Positions 1 to 4,578 of a stretch of 5,234 nt of DNA are shown piece after piece. The position numbers and the translations under genes were made by a program. Within the stretch, counting starts at the first letter, position 1. Every line of letters starts with the position of its first letter. The notes under the pieces were generated by a model, which saw nothing but the letters and a program-made list of their open reading frames with translations, had not been told where the DNA came from and did not search any database. Source of the DNA: JBATTK01 sp049670505 (GTDB lineage Bacteria > Bacteroidota > Bacteroidia > Flavobacteriales > Flavobacteriaceae); the NCBI GenBank assembly GCA_049670505.1, contig JBATTK010000114.1:1-5234 (forward strand), given 5' to 3'.

Positions 1-224
1 AGTGTATTCAGGGTACTAATACTTGGATCACTTTTATAATCGACCCTTCCCCAAACACGTTTTAAGGTGGTGGGACTTAAAAGAACCTGCGTTTTTTCAT
101 GAATCACTTCACTTAATTCCACAAATACATCGTTATGCCAGAGTGAAGAACTTCCCCAGTTTAGCTTTTCTTCTATTTGAAGTAAACAGCTTTGTACTAA
201 TTTATGTTCTGAATAGGTATGCAT
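1..224 (-). CDS. 5' part of an uncharacterised Bacteroidota protein with N-terminal TLKRVWG motif (partial)
   Basis: Seen: on the minus strand an open frame starts at ATG (224-222) and stays open for 74 codons to the left edge, so the C-terminus is missing. The translation begins MHTYSEHKLVQS, continues with an amphipathic stretch around IEEKLNWG, and reaches a SPTTLKRVWGRVDYKS motif at about residues 51-66 followed by PSIST. From recollection, this pattern (a short helical segment, then TLKR-V/I-W/F-G, then a conserved PSIST-like segment) heads a family of flavobacterial proteins whose N-terminus resembles a helix-turn-helix; I cannot name a function and cannot see what follows. It is divergent from the secreted-protein gene at 346, with a 121-bp gap, so regulation of or co-expression with that gene is possible but is inference. 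The plus-strand frame over the same bases is its shadow. A promoter-like pair lies just upstream. Confidence 0.8.
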   Translation of the reverse strand, partial: MHTYSEHKLVQSCLLQIEEKLNWGSSSLWHNDVFVELSEVIHEKTQVLLSPTTLKRVWGRVDYKSDPSISTLNT

Positions 225-233
225 CGGATGATA

Positions 234-264
234 CAAAAATCATTAAAACTTACGACTTGAACAA
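234..264 (-). promoter_or_regulatory. Candidate Bacteroidota promoter of the minus-strand gene
   Basis: On the minus strand GATTTTTG (241-234) matches the TAnnTTTG -7 consensus at five of six fixed positions, and TTG (264-262) lies 20 nt upstream, as expected for a -33 box. The ATG at 224 follows the -7 box by only 9 nt, so the transcript would have a leader of a few bases or none. One mismatch and no experimental support keep this tentative. Confidence 0.35.
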
Positions 265-345
265 CATTGAACGGATTTGAACCAACTTGTTTCCCGCTTC
301 CCGGTTTACAAATTGGAATTTTGGGGAAATCAAAATAACAATGTC

Positions 346-1452
346 ATGATCAAATCAATTGCAATTAGTGTATTCATTATGCTGTATACGTTTAGGGGGA
401 ATTCTCAAAATAGTATTCCGTTAGATACTATCCATTGGGAAATAAATGCCCAGTCCTACATGCTAGAAAGTTATAAAGGCAAGGATGCAATTTATATAAG
501 GGGTGGTTTGGCCACCCTGAAGGATACCACTTTTTTAAATGGAACCATTGAATTTGATGTATACTTAACACAAAGACAGGGTTTTCCCGGAGTTCGTTTT
601 AGGATTTTTGACGCTGGTAATATGGAGTCTTTTTATCTCAGGGCACACCTTCCAGGAAAAGCGGATGCCAACCAGGCCGCTCCGGTTATTAATGGGATTA
701 CCCCATGGCAGCTTTATTTTGGACCGAGTTATTCCTTTCCCTATACCTATAATTATAATGACTGGACACATGTAAAACTGGTGGTTAACGATAGCAGGGC
801 CCAAGTATATCTGGACGATGCCGAAAAGCCGAATTTTTCATGGAATTTGGTCCATACACCAAAAAAAGGTGGTATAGCGATAGGAGGGGGAGGCCAAGCC
901 CCGATGCATTATGCAAATTTCAAAATCAATAGGGAAGCCCATGAAATTATCGATTTTAAGGTAGTTGAAAAAAAACCGATAGAAGGCCTAGTGGGGCAGT
1001 GGCAGGTTTCGGATAAATTTGAAGAGAACTCCCTGAACGACCCCGCTGCGCTAAAGTCTTTAATCGATAGCAGAAAATGGGGTGAAAAGATTCCGGTAGA
1101 GGAAGGAACGGCAGCTAACATAGCCAGAGTAGTGCGTTTGTCCGATGGAACACCGGGGAATACGGTTTTTGCCAAAATCACGGTGCATTCGGATCAAGAT
1201 CAATTAAAACTCTTTGAATTTGGCTATAGTGATAAGGTGGTCGTTATTTTAAACGATAAGCCCATTTATAGGGGAAACAATACCTGGCGTTCCCGGGATT
1301 ACCGTTATTTAGGTACCATAGGACTGTTTGATGCCGTATACCTTGATCTAAAAAAAGGTAAAAATACGGTGCTTTTGGCAGTTTCGGAAAATTTTGGAGG
1401 CTGGTTGGTTACCGGTAGGTTTCCTGACAGTACAGGAACGAAGATAAAGTAG
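346..1452 (+). CDS. Secreted two-domain protein: LamG/concanavalin-like domain plus C-terminal beta-rich domain
   Basis: 368 aa from the ATG at 346. This start is preferred over the frame's upstream extension to 277 because it places a signal peptide first: MIKS, then a hydrophobic run to about residue 15 and a likely cleavage near residues 18-22 (RGNSQ). Residues about 28-200 read as a concanavalin/LamG-like or DUF1080-like beta sandwich: FLNGTIEFDVYL, GFPGVRFRIFD, FYLRAH, WQLYFGP, DWTHVKLVVNDS, VYLDD. Residues about 215-368 form a second beta-rich region with KVVVILNDKPIYRGNN, SRDYRYLGTIG and FGGWLVTGRF, resembling the jelly-roll sugar-binding domain of glycosidases. No catalytic residues can be assigned, so carbohydrate binding or processing outside the cytoplasm is inference. 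No lipobox cysteine is visible near the N-terminus, so it is probably periplasmic or secreted rather than a lipoprotein. It is divergent from the minus-strand gene at 224 and has no same-strand partner close by. Confidence 0.85.
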   Translation: MIKSIAISVFIMLYTFRGNSQNSIPLDTIHWEINAQSYMLESYKGKDAIYIRGGLATLKDTTFLNGTIEFDVYLTQRQGFPGVRFRIFDAGNMESFYLRAHLPGKADANQAAPVINGITPWQLYFGPSYSFPYTYNYNDWTHVKLVVNDSRAQVYLDDAEKPNFSWNLVHTPKKGGIAIGGGGQAPMHYANFKINREAHEIIDFKVVEKKPIEGLVGQWQVSDKFEENSLNDPAALKSLIDSRKWGEKIPVEEGTAANIARVVRLSDGTPGNTVFAKITVHSDQDQLKLFEFGYSDKVVVILNDKPIYRGNNTWRSRDYRYLGTIGLFDAVYLDLKKGKNTVLLAVSENFGGWLVTGRFPDSTGTKIK

Positions 1453-1543
1453 TGACCATGGAGTAATTACAAAATTTCTCAAAACCAACATCCCTAAGGG
1501 ACCTAAAAGGTTTAGAAAAGCAATGAAATTGTGAAGGGTTATT

Positions 1544-1578
1544 AAGTTACCAAGTTACCTGCCTGTCGGCAAGCAGGT
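1544..1578. repeat. Tandem AAGTTACC repeat running into an ACCTGC/GCAGGT hairpin
   Basis: AAGTTACC occurs twice back to back (1544-1551, 1552-1559). The second copy overlaps an inverted repeat: ACCTGC (1557-1562) pairs with GCAGGT (1573-1578), followed by one C/A mismatch, a TG/CA pair and a TCGG loop. It resembles interspersed palindromes common in flavobacterial intergenic DNA (recollection, not searched). There is no T-run behind it, so it is not a classical terminator. Confidence 0.5.
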
Positions 1579-1622
1579 TCGTTATGTAGTCGGAACGCAT
1601 TAATAAGTCCATACCATGTTTT

Positions 1623-1662
1623 GGTGCTTGAACGATCGTGAAACGATCGTATCGAAAGCACC
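1623..1662 (+). repeat. Two-stem hairpin element, copy A
   Basis: A 40-nt element with an outer 7-bp stem GGTGCTT (1623-1629) / AAGCACC (1656-1662), a GA linker, an inner perfect 8-bp hairpin ACGATCGT-GAA-ACGATCGT (1632-1650), then an unpaired ATCGA (1651-1655). The same plan recurs at 3755-3794 and, inverted, at 1684-1726, with compensatory stem changes. Function is unknown; it could be an RNA 3'-end or stability element, or a mobile palindromic repeat. Confidence 0.75.
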
Positions 1663-1683
1663 GTTCCTGTATTCGTTCCAATA

Positions 1684-1726
1684 GGTCATTTCGATACAAT
1701 TTCCATGTGGAAATCACTCAATGACC
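1684..1726 (-). repeat. Two-stem hairpin element, copy C (inverted)
   Basis: Read on the minus strand this is GGTCATT, GA, an inner hairpin (GTGATTTCC, loop ACAT, GGAAATTGT), ATCGA, then AATGACC: the same layout as copy A but with a different outer-stem sequence. The base of the inner stem is closed by G/T pairs, which work as wobbles in RNA but are mismatches in DNA. It lies 21 nt from copy A in opposite orientation, so the two may act as a pair. It ends about 100 bp before the arsR start. Confidence 0.7.
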
Positions 1727-1798
1727 CAATAACTCAATAAACAGATAACTATTATAATCAATAAAGGATCACAAAAATTCATTTCTATAATTCTAGAT

Positions 1799-1819
1799 AT
1801 ATAAATATTTTATTTATAT
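1799..1819. promoter_or_regulatory. Perfect 9-bp inverted repeat over the arsR promoter (candidate operator)
   Basis: ATATAAATA (1799-1807), TTT spacer, TATTTATAT (1811-1819): perfect 9-bp arms. The right arm overlaps the -7 box at 1815-1822 and the repeat ends 6 bp before the arsR ATG. ArsR-family repressors bind imperfect AT-rich inverted repeats over their own promoter, so this is a natural autoregulatory operator; binding itself is inference. Directly left lies TTCTAGAT, part of a 16-bp motif found again at 2155-2170. Confidence 0.55.
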
Positions 1820-1822
1820 TTG
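1815..1822 (+). promoter_or_regulatory. -7 promoter box (TATATTTG) of the arsR gene
   Basis: TATATTTG is an exact match to the Bacteroidota TAnnTTTG -7 consensus. The ATG begins four bases after the box, so transcription would start at or almost at the start codon, giving a leaderless mRNA. No clear TTG/TTTG -33 box is seen at the right distance, consistent with a weak promoter or one modulated by a bound regulator. Confidence 0.6.
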
Positions 1823-1825
1823 TAC

Positions 1826-2128
1826 ATGGAAATTACAGAAATAAGTCAAATTTTATCTAATAAAACCCGGGTGAATATTCTGAAATGGCTAAAAGACCCT
1901 GAAGCCAATTTCCCCCCGCACAAGGATATCGATCATTTTGATGATGGCGTATGCGTGGGCTTTATACAAGATAAAACAGGATTATCGCAATCAACCATAT
2001 CTACCTATCTATCAGCAATGCAAAATGCCAACTTAATTATACCTACAAGGCATGGCAAATGGACCTATTATAGAAGAAATGAGGTAATTATAGCACAGTA
2101 TATAGCGGCATTAAGCAAGGAATTGTAA
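1826..2128 (+). CDS. ArsR/SmtB-family winged-helix transcriptional repressor
   Basis: 100 aa from ATG 1826. The frame can be extended to a TTG at 1820, but that TTG lies inside the -7 box, so ATG is chosen. ArsR features: an N-terminal helix with SNKTRVNILKWL (11-22, the usual 'd-xTRl-iL' pattern), then VCVGFIQDKTGLSQSTISTYLSAM (42-65), where LSQSTISTYLSAM is the recognition helix, and a beta-wing with IPTRHGKWTYYRR (72-84). The metal-binding ELCVCDL motif of arsenic/cadmium sensors is absent; the only cysteine is Cys43 in GVCV, a position conserved in many non-metal ArsR proteins, which could be redox sensing but is not demonstrated. It begins a same-strand cluster with a 46-aa protein, an SDR-fold protein and a racemase, and the likely role is local repression of that cluster and itself. 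The inducer is unknown. Confidence 0.9.
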   Translation: MEITEISQILSNKTRVNILKWLKDPEANFPPHKDIDHFDDGVCVGFIQDKTGLSQSTISTYLSAMQNANLIIPTRHGKWTYYRRNEVIIAQYIAALSKEL

Positions 2129-2146
2129 TTTTTTTGCCTCTATCGT

Positions 2147-2170
2147 ATCTAGATTTCTAGAAATATAAAT
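2147..2170. promoter_or_regulatory. Second CTAG/ATATAAAT operator-like site upstream of the small protein gene
   Basis: Two adjacent palindromes, ATCTAGAT (2147-2154) and TTTCTAGAAA (2154-2163), lead into ATATAAAT. The 16 bases 2155-2170 match 1791-1806 in front of arsR at 15 of 16 positions (TTCTAGA, A or T, ATATAAAT). The site lies between the arsR stop and the next gene. TAGATTTC (2150-2157) is a one-mismatch -7 box, so a regulated internal promoter is possible. Binding by the neighbouring ArsR is inference. Confidence 0.4.
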
Positions 2171-2198
2171 TAATAAATGCAAACCTAAAAACACTGTT

Positions 2199-2339
2199 AT
2201 GGAATGTAGCGTAGAAGTGATACAAAAAGAAGGGCGTCCATTTGCCCGAAGTATATTTAAAAAACCTAAAAAGTTATGGATGATACTGCTGGGTAATGTT
2301 AAAATAGATGGGGCAGAGCATATGTCCAGGATAAAATAG
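2199..2339 (+). CDS. Small uncharacterised protein, 46 aa
   Basis: An ATG at 2199 opens a 46-codon frame ending TAG at 2337-2339. The translation starts MECSVEVIQKEGRPFARSIF, continues KKPKKLWMILLGNVKI and ends GAEHMSRIK. It is basic, with one short hydrophobic patch (LWMILLG) too short for a sure membrane segment. I do not recognise the family. Position favours a real gene: it fills the otherwise empty space between arsR (stop 2128) and the SDR gene (start 2371, 31 nt downstream) in the same direction, and an operator-like site lies in front of it. It could equally be the remnant of a longer gene or a leader peptide. The minus-strand frame across this region has no supporting features. Confidence 0.45.
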   Translation: MECSVEVIQKEGRPFARSIFKKPKKLWMILLGNVKIDGAEHMSRIK

Positions 2340-2370
2340 TAACCGTAACTAATATTATAAAACAAAACAC

Positions 2371-2973
2371 ATGAGAATACTTATTATAGGAGCTAATGGA
2401 ACTATAGGAAATAAGGTAGCATCCTATTTTTCCCAGGCGAACGAAATTATCATTGCGGGAAGAAACAGTGGGGATGTCTTTATAGATATTGCAAACCCCC
2501 GATCCATTACGGAGATGTTCAAGAATGTAGGTAGCTTGGATGCCATTATTTCCATTGCCGGTGAAGCTAAATGGGCTCCTTTTGAAGAACTGACGGAAGA
2601 AGACTATTACGTTGGTCTCAAAAGCAAATTAATGGGACAGGTCAATTTGGTAAGAATAGGGAAGGATTATTTAAAACCGAACGGATCTGTGACGCTGACT
2701 ACGGGAATTCTGGCCGATCACCCGGTTAGAATGACCACAAGTGCGGCAATGGTCAATGGAGCAATCCATAGTTTCGTTAAGGCGGTTATTCTTGAACTGG
2801 ACCATAAGATTCGGGTAAATGTTGTTTGCCCTGGTCTGGCACAGGACTCCGCCGAAAAATATAAGGACTATTTCCCCAGTCATAAACCAGTACCTATGGA
2901 TCATATTGTCAAGGGTTATATTAAAAGTGTTGAGGGAAATGATAGTGGAGAGATTATTAGAATTTACAGTTAA
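2371..2973 (+). CDS. Short-chain dehydrogenase-fold protein, Lin1944-like, lacking the catalytic Tyr-Lys
   Basis: 200 aa, a short SDR with a Rossmann nucleotide-binding start: ILIIGANGTIG with GxxGxxG at residues 7-13, GRNSGD (30-35), an acidic DI at 39-40, and SIAG (61-64) where classical SDRs have NNAG. VTLTTGIL (107-114) takes the place of the catalytic-serine strand. Aligning backward from FVKA-x-x-LEL, the classical YxxxK motif falls on AAMVN (125-129): Tyr is Ala125 and Lys is Asn129. Known: a conserved-domain subgroup called Lin1944-like SDR is described as keeping the glycine-rich site but lacking the usual active-site residues, function undetermined; this protein fits it. VVCPG (151-155) is the usual SDR PG motif. 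The likely role is NAD(P)-dependent binding or non-classical catalysis. The racemase gene follows 19 nt downstream, and both genes share the leader CAAAACA(C/T)ATG, supporting one operon. Confidence 0.9.
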   Translation: MRILIIGANGTIGNKVASYFSQANEIIIAGRNSGDVFIDIANPRSITEMFKNVGSLDAIISIAGEAKWAPFEELTEEDYYVGLKSKLMGQVNLVRIGKDYLKPNGSVTLTTGILADHPVRMTTSAAMVNGAIHSFVKAVILELDHKIRVNVVCPGLAQDSAEKYKDYFPSHKPVPMDHIVKGYIKSVEGNDSGEIIRIYS

Positions 2974-2992
2974 AATTAAAAAAGCAAAACAT

Positions 2993-3694
2993 ATGAAAAC
3001 TATTGGATTAATTGGGGGAATGAGTTGGGAGTCCTCTAAAATGTATTATGAATTCGTTAATAACAAGGTTAAAAGTAGGCTGGGAGATTCACATTCCGGG
3101 AAGAGTATCATGCTTACAGTAGACTTTGCTGAAATTAAAAAACTTAGTTTTGAAAACAATTGGGAAGCTATTGGGGAAATCATGAAAGGGGCGGCACAAC
3201 AATTGGAAAGGGCCGGGGCCGATATTATTCTGCTCTGTACCAATACGATACATCTGGTGAGTGATGCTATTAGCACCAATGTGAATATTCCCTTTTTGCA
3301 TATTGCCGATGCTACGGCCAAGGAAATTCAAAAAGAAGGACTAAAGAAGGTAGGACTCTTGGGCACTGCTTTTACCATGGAAAAGGATTTCTATAAGGGC
3401 CATATTTTGGAGAATTATGGAATTGAAGTGATCATACCTGATGAATCGGATAGAAAAACGATACATGACATCATATATAACGAACTGGTAAAAGGACAAT
3501 TTACACAAGCCTCCAAGGAGAAGTGTAAGGAAATAATAGCTAGGCTTAGGGAGGCCGGTGCAGAAGGAATTATTATGGGATGTACAGAACTTCCTATACT
3601 TATCCCTGATTCCGAGGTAGCGATACCCACTTTTGACACCGGTAAAATTCATGCGCACCACGCAGTGGAATGGGCTTTGGACAATGACCAATGA
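2993..3694 (+). CDS. Aspartate/glutamate racemase family protein, YgeA-type amino-acid racemase
   Basis: 233 aa from ATG 2993. The open frame extends upstream to 2819, but that part overlaps the SDR gene, and MKTIGLIGGMSWESS is the typical N-terminus of this family. The enzyme is a cofactor-independent racemase with two similar alpha/beta lobes and one acid/base residue from each. Lobe 1 has LLCTNTIH (80-87), lobe 2 MGCTELPIL (195-203). Also visible are FLHIADAT (101-108) and GQFTQAS (168-174), all strongly like E. coli YgeA as I recall it. In YgeA-type enzymes the first catalytic position is Thr83 instead of Cys, with Cys197 the active cysteine; both residues occur at the same numbers here. 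That predicts interconversion of L- and D-amino acids (acidic ones, or a broader range as reported for YgeA); the exact substrate cannot be read. It is last in the ArsR-SDR cluster. Its final codons (NDQ-stop) run into a CAAT repeat array. Confidence 0.92.
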   Translation: MKTIGLIGGMSWESSKMYYEFVNNKVKSRLGDSHSGKSIMLTVDFAEIKKLSFENNWEAIGEIMKGAAQQLERAGADIILLCTNTIHLVSDAISTNVNIPFLHIADATAKEIQKEGLKKVGLLGTAFTMEKDFYKGHILENYGIEVIIPDESDRKTIHDIIYNELVKGQFTQASKEKCKEIIARLREAGAEGIIMGCTELPILIPDSEVAIPTFDTGKIHAHHAVEWALDNDQ

Positions 3695-3749
3695 TTCAAT
3701 GACCAATACTCAATACTGAATTGCTCAATACTCAATCACTCAATGACCC
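3682..3749 (+). repeat. Periodic CAAT array (7/8-bp unit) overlapping the racemase stop
   Basis: CAAT begins at 3682, 3689, 3697, 3704, 3711, 3726, 3733 and 3741: steps of 7 or 8 bp with one unit decayed. Units read CAATGAC, CAATACT or CAATCACT. The array starts inside the last codons of the racemase and ends just before hairpin copy B. The 16-mer AATCACTCAATGACCC at its end (3734-3749) is identical to 1712-1727 on the far side of the arsR cluster. Confidence 0.7.
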
Positions 3750-3754
3750 TTTTC

Positions 3755-3794
3755 GGTGCCTGAGTAATCGGGAAGCGATTGTATCGAAGGCACA
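3755..3794 (+). repeat. Two-stem hairpin element, copy B
   Basis: A 40-nt element aligned without gaps to copy A (31 of 40 identical). Outer stem GGTGCCT / AGGCACA with the end pair lost; inner stem GTAATCG / CGATTGT with G/T closing pairs and a GGAAG loop; then ATCGA. Compared with copy A, outer T-A becomes C-G and inner G-C becomes A-T, both keeping pairing. It begins 61 nt after the racemase stop. Confidence 0.7.
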
Positions 3795-3974
3795 TTGTCA
3801 AATAGTAAATAGTTTCTTAAAAGCTAAAAGTCTTGCTGTAATGTGCATATTCTTACTAACGGCTGTGACCGATAAACAAGAATTATTTGGTTACCGTATC
3901 CGCGTATTATGGTGCTATACAATACAAATGGATAAGATTAGCGGTACCATAACTTTAGATTAAAATACATATGT

Positions 3975-3982
3975 TATCTTTG
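3975..3982 (+). promoter_or_regulatory. -7 promoter box (TATCTTTG) upstream of the cold-shock gene
   Basis: TATCTTTG matches TAnnTTTG exactly. A partial -33 box (TTTA, 3954-3957) lies 17 nt upstream. Transcription would begin near 3987 and give a leader of about 135 nt before the ATG at 4123. Long leaders are usual for cold-shock genes in other bacteria. No exact TAnnTTTG occurs closer to the gene. Confidence 0.5.
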
Positions 3983-4122
3983 TAATGGTTTAAATAGATG
4001 GTTTCATGTTAATTGAAATCATTCTGGCCAAATTTTAGGTAAATTGATGAGTAGCATTTTTCTTTTCCTAAATATCGTCGATGTTTTAAACTGTTAACCA
4101 AAATAATATTTATAGTAGCGGA

Positions 4123-4578
4123 ATGGCAAAATCACAACAAACGTATAATAAGTCCGAAAAAGAAAAAAAGCGCTTAAAAAAAAGGGAGGATAAACAAAAG
4201 AAAAAAGAAGCCCGAAAAGCGGCGGCAAAAGAAAATGGCGGTGCCAATGAATTTGTATATGTAGACTACAATGGGAATTTTACGGACACACCTCCCGATC
4301 CTTCCCAAAAAATAAAAATCGATGCCGAAGATATTATACTGGGCATTCCCAAAAAAGAAGCGGGCGATAAAGAGGAATTTGACCCGGTCAGAAAAGGGAA
4401 AGTCTCGTTTTTTGATACTTCAAAAGGATTCGGGTTTATTATTGACACTGAAAATCAGGAAAAATACTTCACACATGTTAGTGGCTTGATCGATGAGATT
4501 GCCGAAAACGACCATGTATCCTTTGAACTGGAAAAAGGGATGAAAGGTATGAATGCCGTGCGGGTCAAGAAGATTTAG
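4123..4578 (+). CDS. Cold-shock-domain protein with long basic N-terminal extension
   Basis: 151 aa from ATG 4123. Residues 1-38 are very lysine-rich and probably helical (KEKKRLKKREDKQKKKEARK, 13-32). An acidic linker follows with VYVDYNGNFTDTPPDP (45-60), a segment conserved in the flavobacterial members as I recall them. The cold-shock (OB-fold) domain spans about 89-151: RKGKVSFFD, RNP1 KGFGFI (101-106), RNP2-like YFTHVS (115-120, aligned with VFVH in CspA), and ends with GMNAVRVKKI, the usual last strand. About twice the length of a simple Csp. The expected role is binding single-stranded RNA or DNA, as an RNA chaperone or regulator in the cytoplasm; the basic tail probably adds nucleic-acid or ribosome contact (inference). 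It appears monocistronic: its own promoter box lies upstream and a 313-bp gap follows. Confidence 0.92.
   Translation: MAKSQQTYNKSEKEKKRLKKREDKQKKKEARKAAAKENGGANEFVYVDYNGNFTDTPPDPSQKIKIDAEDIILGIPKKEAGDKEEFDPVRKGKVSFFDTSKGFGFIIDTENQEKYFTHVSGLIDEIAENDHVSFELEKGMKGMNAVRVKKI

Larger units (their letters stand above)
1453..1825. other. 373-bp gene-free stretch with stacked inverted repeats
   Basis: I find no convincing coding frame here. From left to right it holds a short palindrome (TCCCTAAGGGA, 1491-1501), a tandem 8-bp repeat leading into a hairpin (1544-1578), two two-stem hairpin elements in opposite orientation (1623-1662 and 1684-1726), a few CAAT repeats (1719-1738), and finally the arsR promoter and operator-like inverted repeat. 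No terminator with an abutting T-run follows the secreted-protein gene. Confidence 0.7.
3695..4122. other. 428-bp gene-free stretch before the cold-shock gene
   Basis: It contains most of the CAAT array, hairpin copy B, about 180 bp without recognisable structure (3795-3974), then a -7 box and a probable long leader. A possible 80-codon frame begins from TTG at 3721 but runs through the repeats and has no family features, so I do not count it as a gene. No hairpin with an abutting T-run follows the racemase. Confidence 0.65.

Noticed and set aside
23..280. Plus-strand frame of 85 codons
   Set aside because: It lies antisense to a minus-strand frame with a family-like motif (SPTTLKRVWG) open from 224 to the edge, and its own translation has no recognisable features.
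277..345. Upstream extension of the secreted-protein gene
   Set aside because: The added residues would precede and bury the signal peptide; the ATG at 346 gives a normal secreted N-terminus.
1491..1501. TCCCTAAGGGA palindrome after the secreted-protein gene
   Set aside because: Only 5-bp arms with a one-base centre and no T-run, so not a terminator; no repeat elsewhere in the window.
1592..1679. GGAACG (1592-1597) and CGTTCC (1674-1679) as an outer inverted repeat enclosing hairpin copy A
   Set aside because: Six-base arms 76 bp apart are easily coincidental, and no other copy of the element shows them.
2111..2365. Minus-strand frame opposite the small protein gene
   Set aside because: No recognisable features, runs opposite to the cluster, and is explained as a shadow of AT-rich DNA.
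2819..2992. Upstream extension of the racemase frame by 58 codons
   Set aside because: It overlaps the SDR gene in another frame, and MKTIGLIGGMSWES is the usual start of the family.
3721..3963. 80-codon plus-strand frame after the racemase
   Set aside because: It starts with TTG inside the CAAT array, runs through a structured repeat, and has no family features; likely chance.
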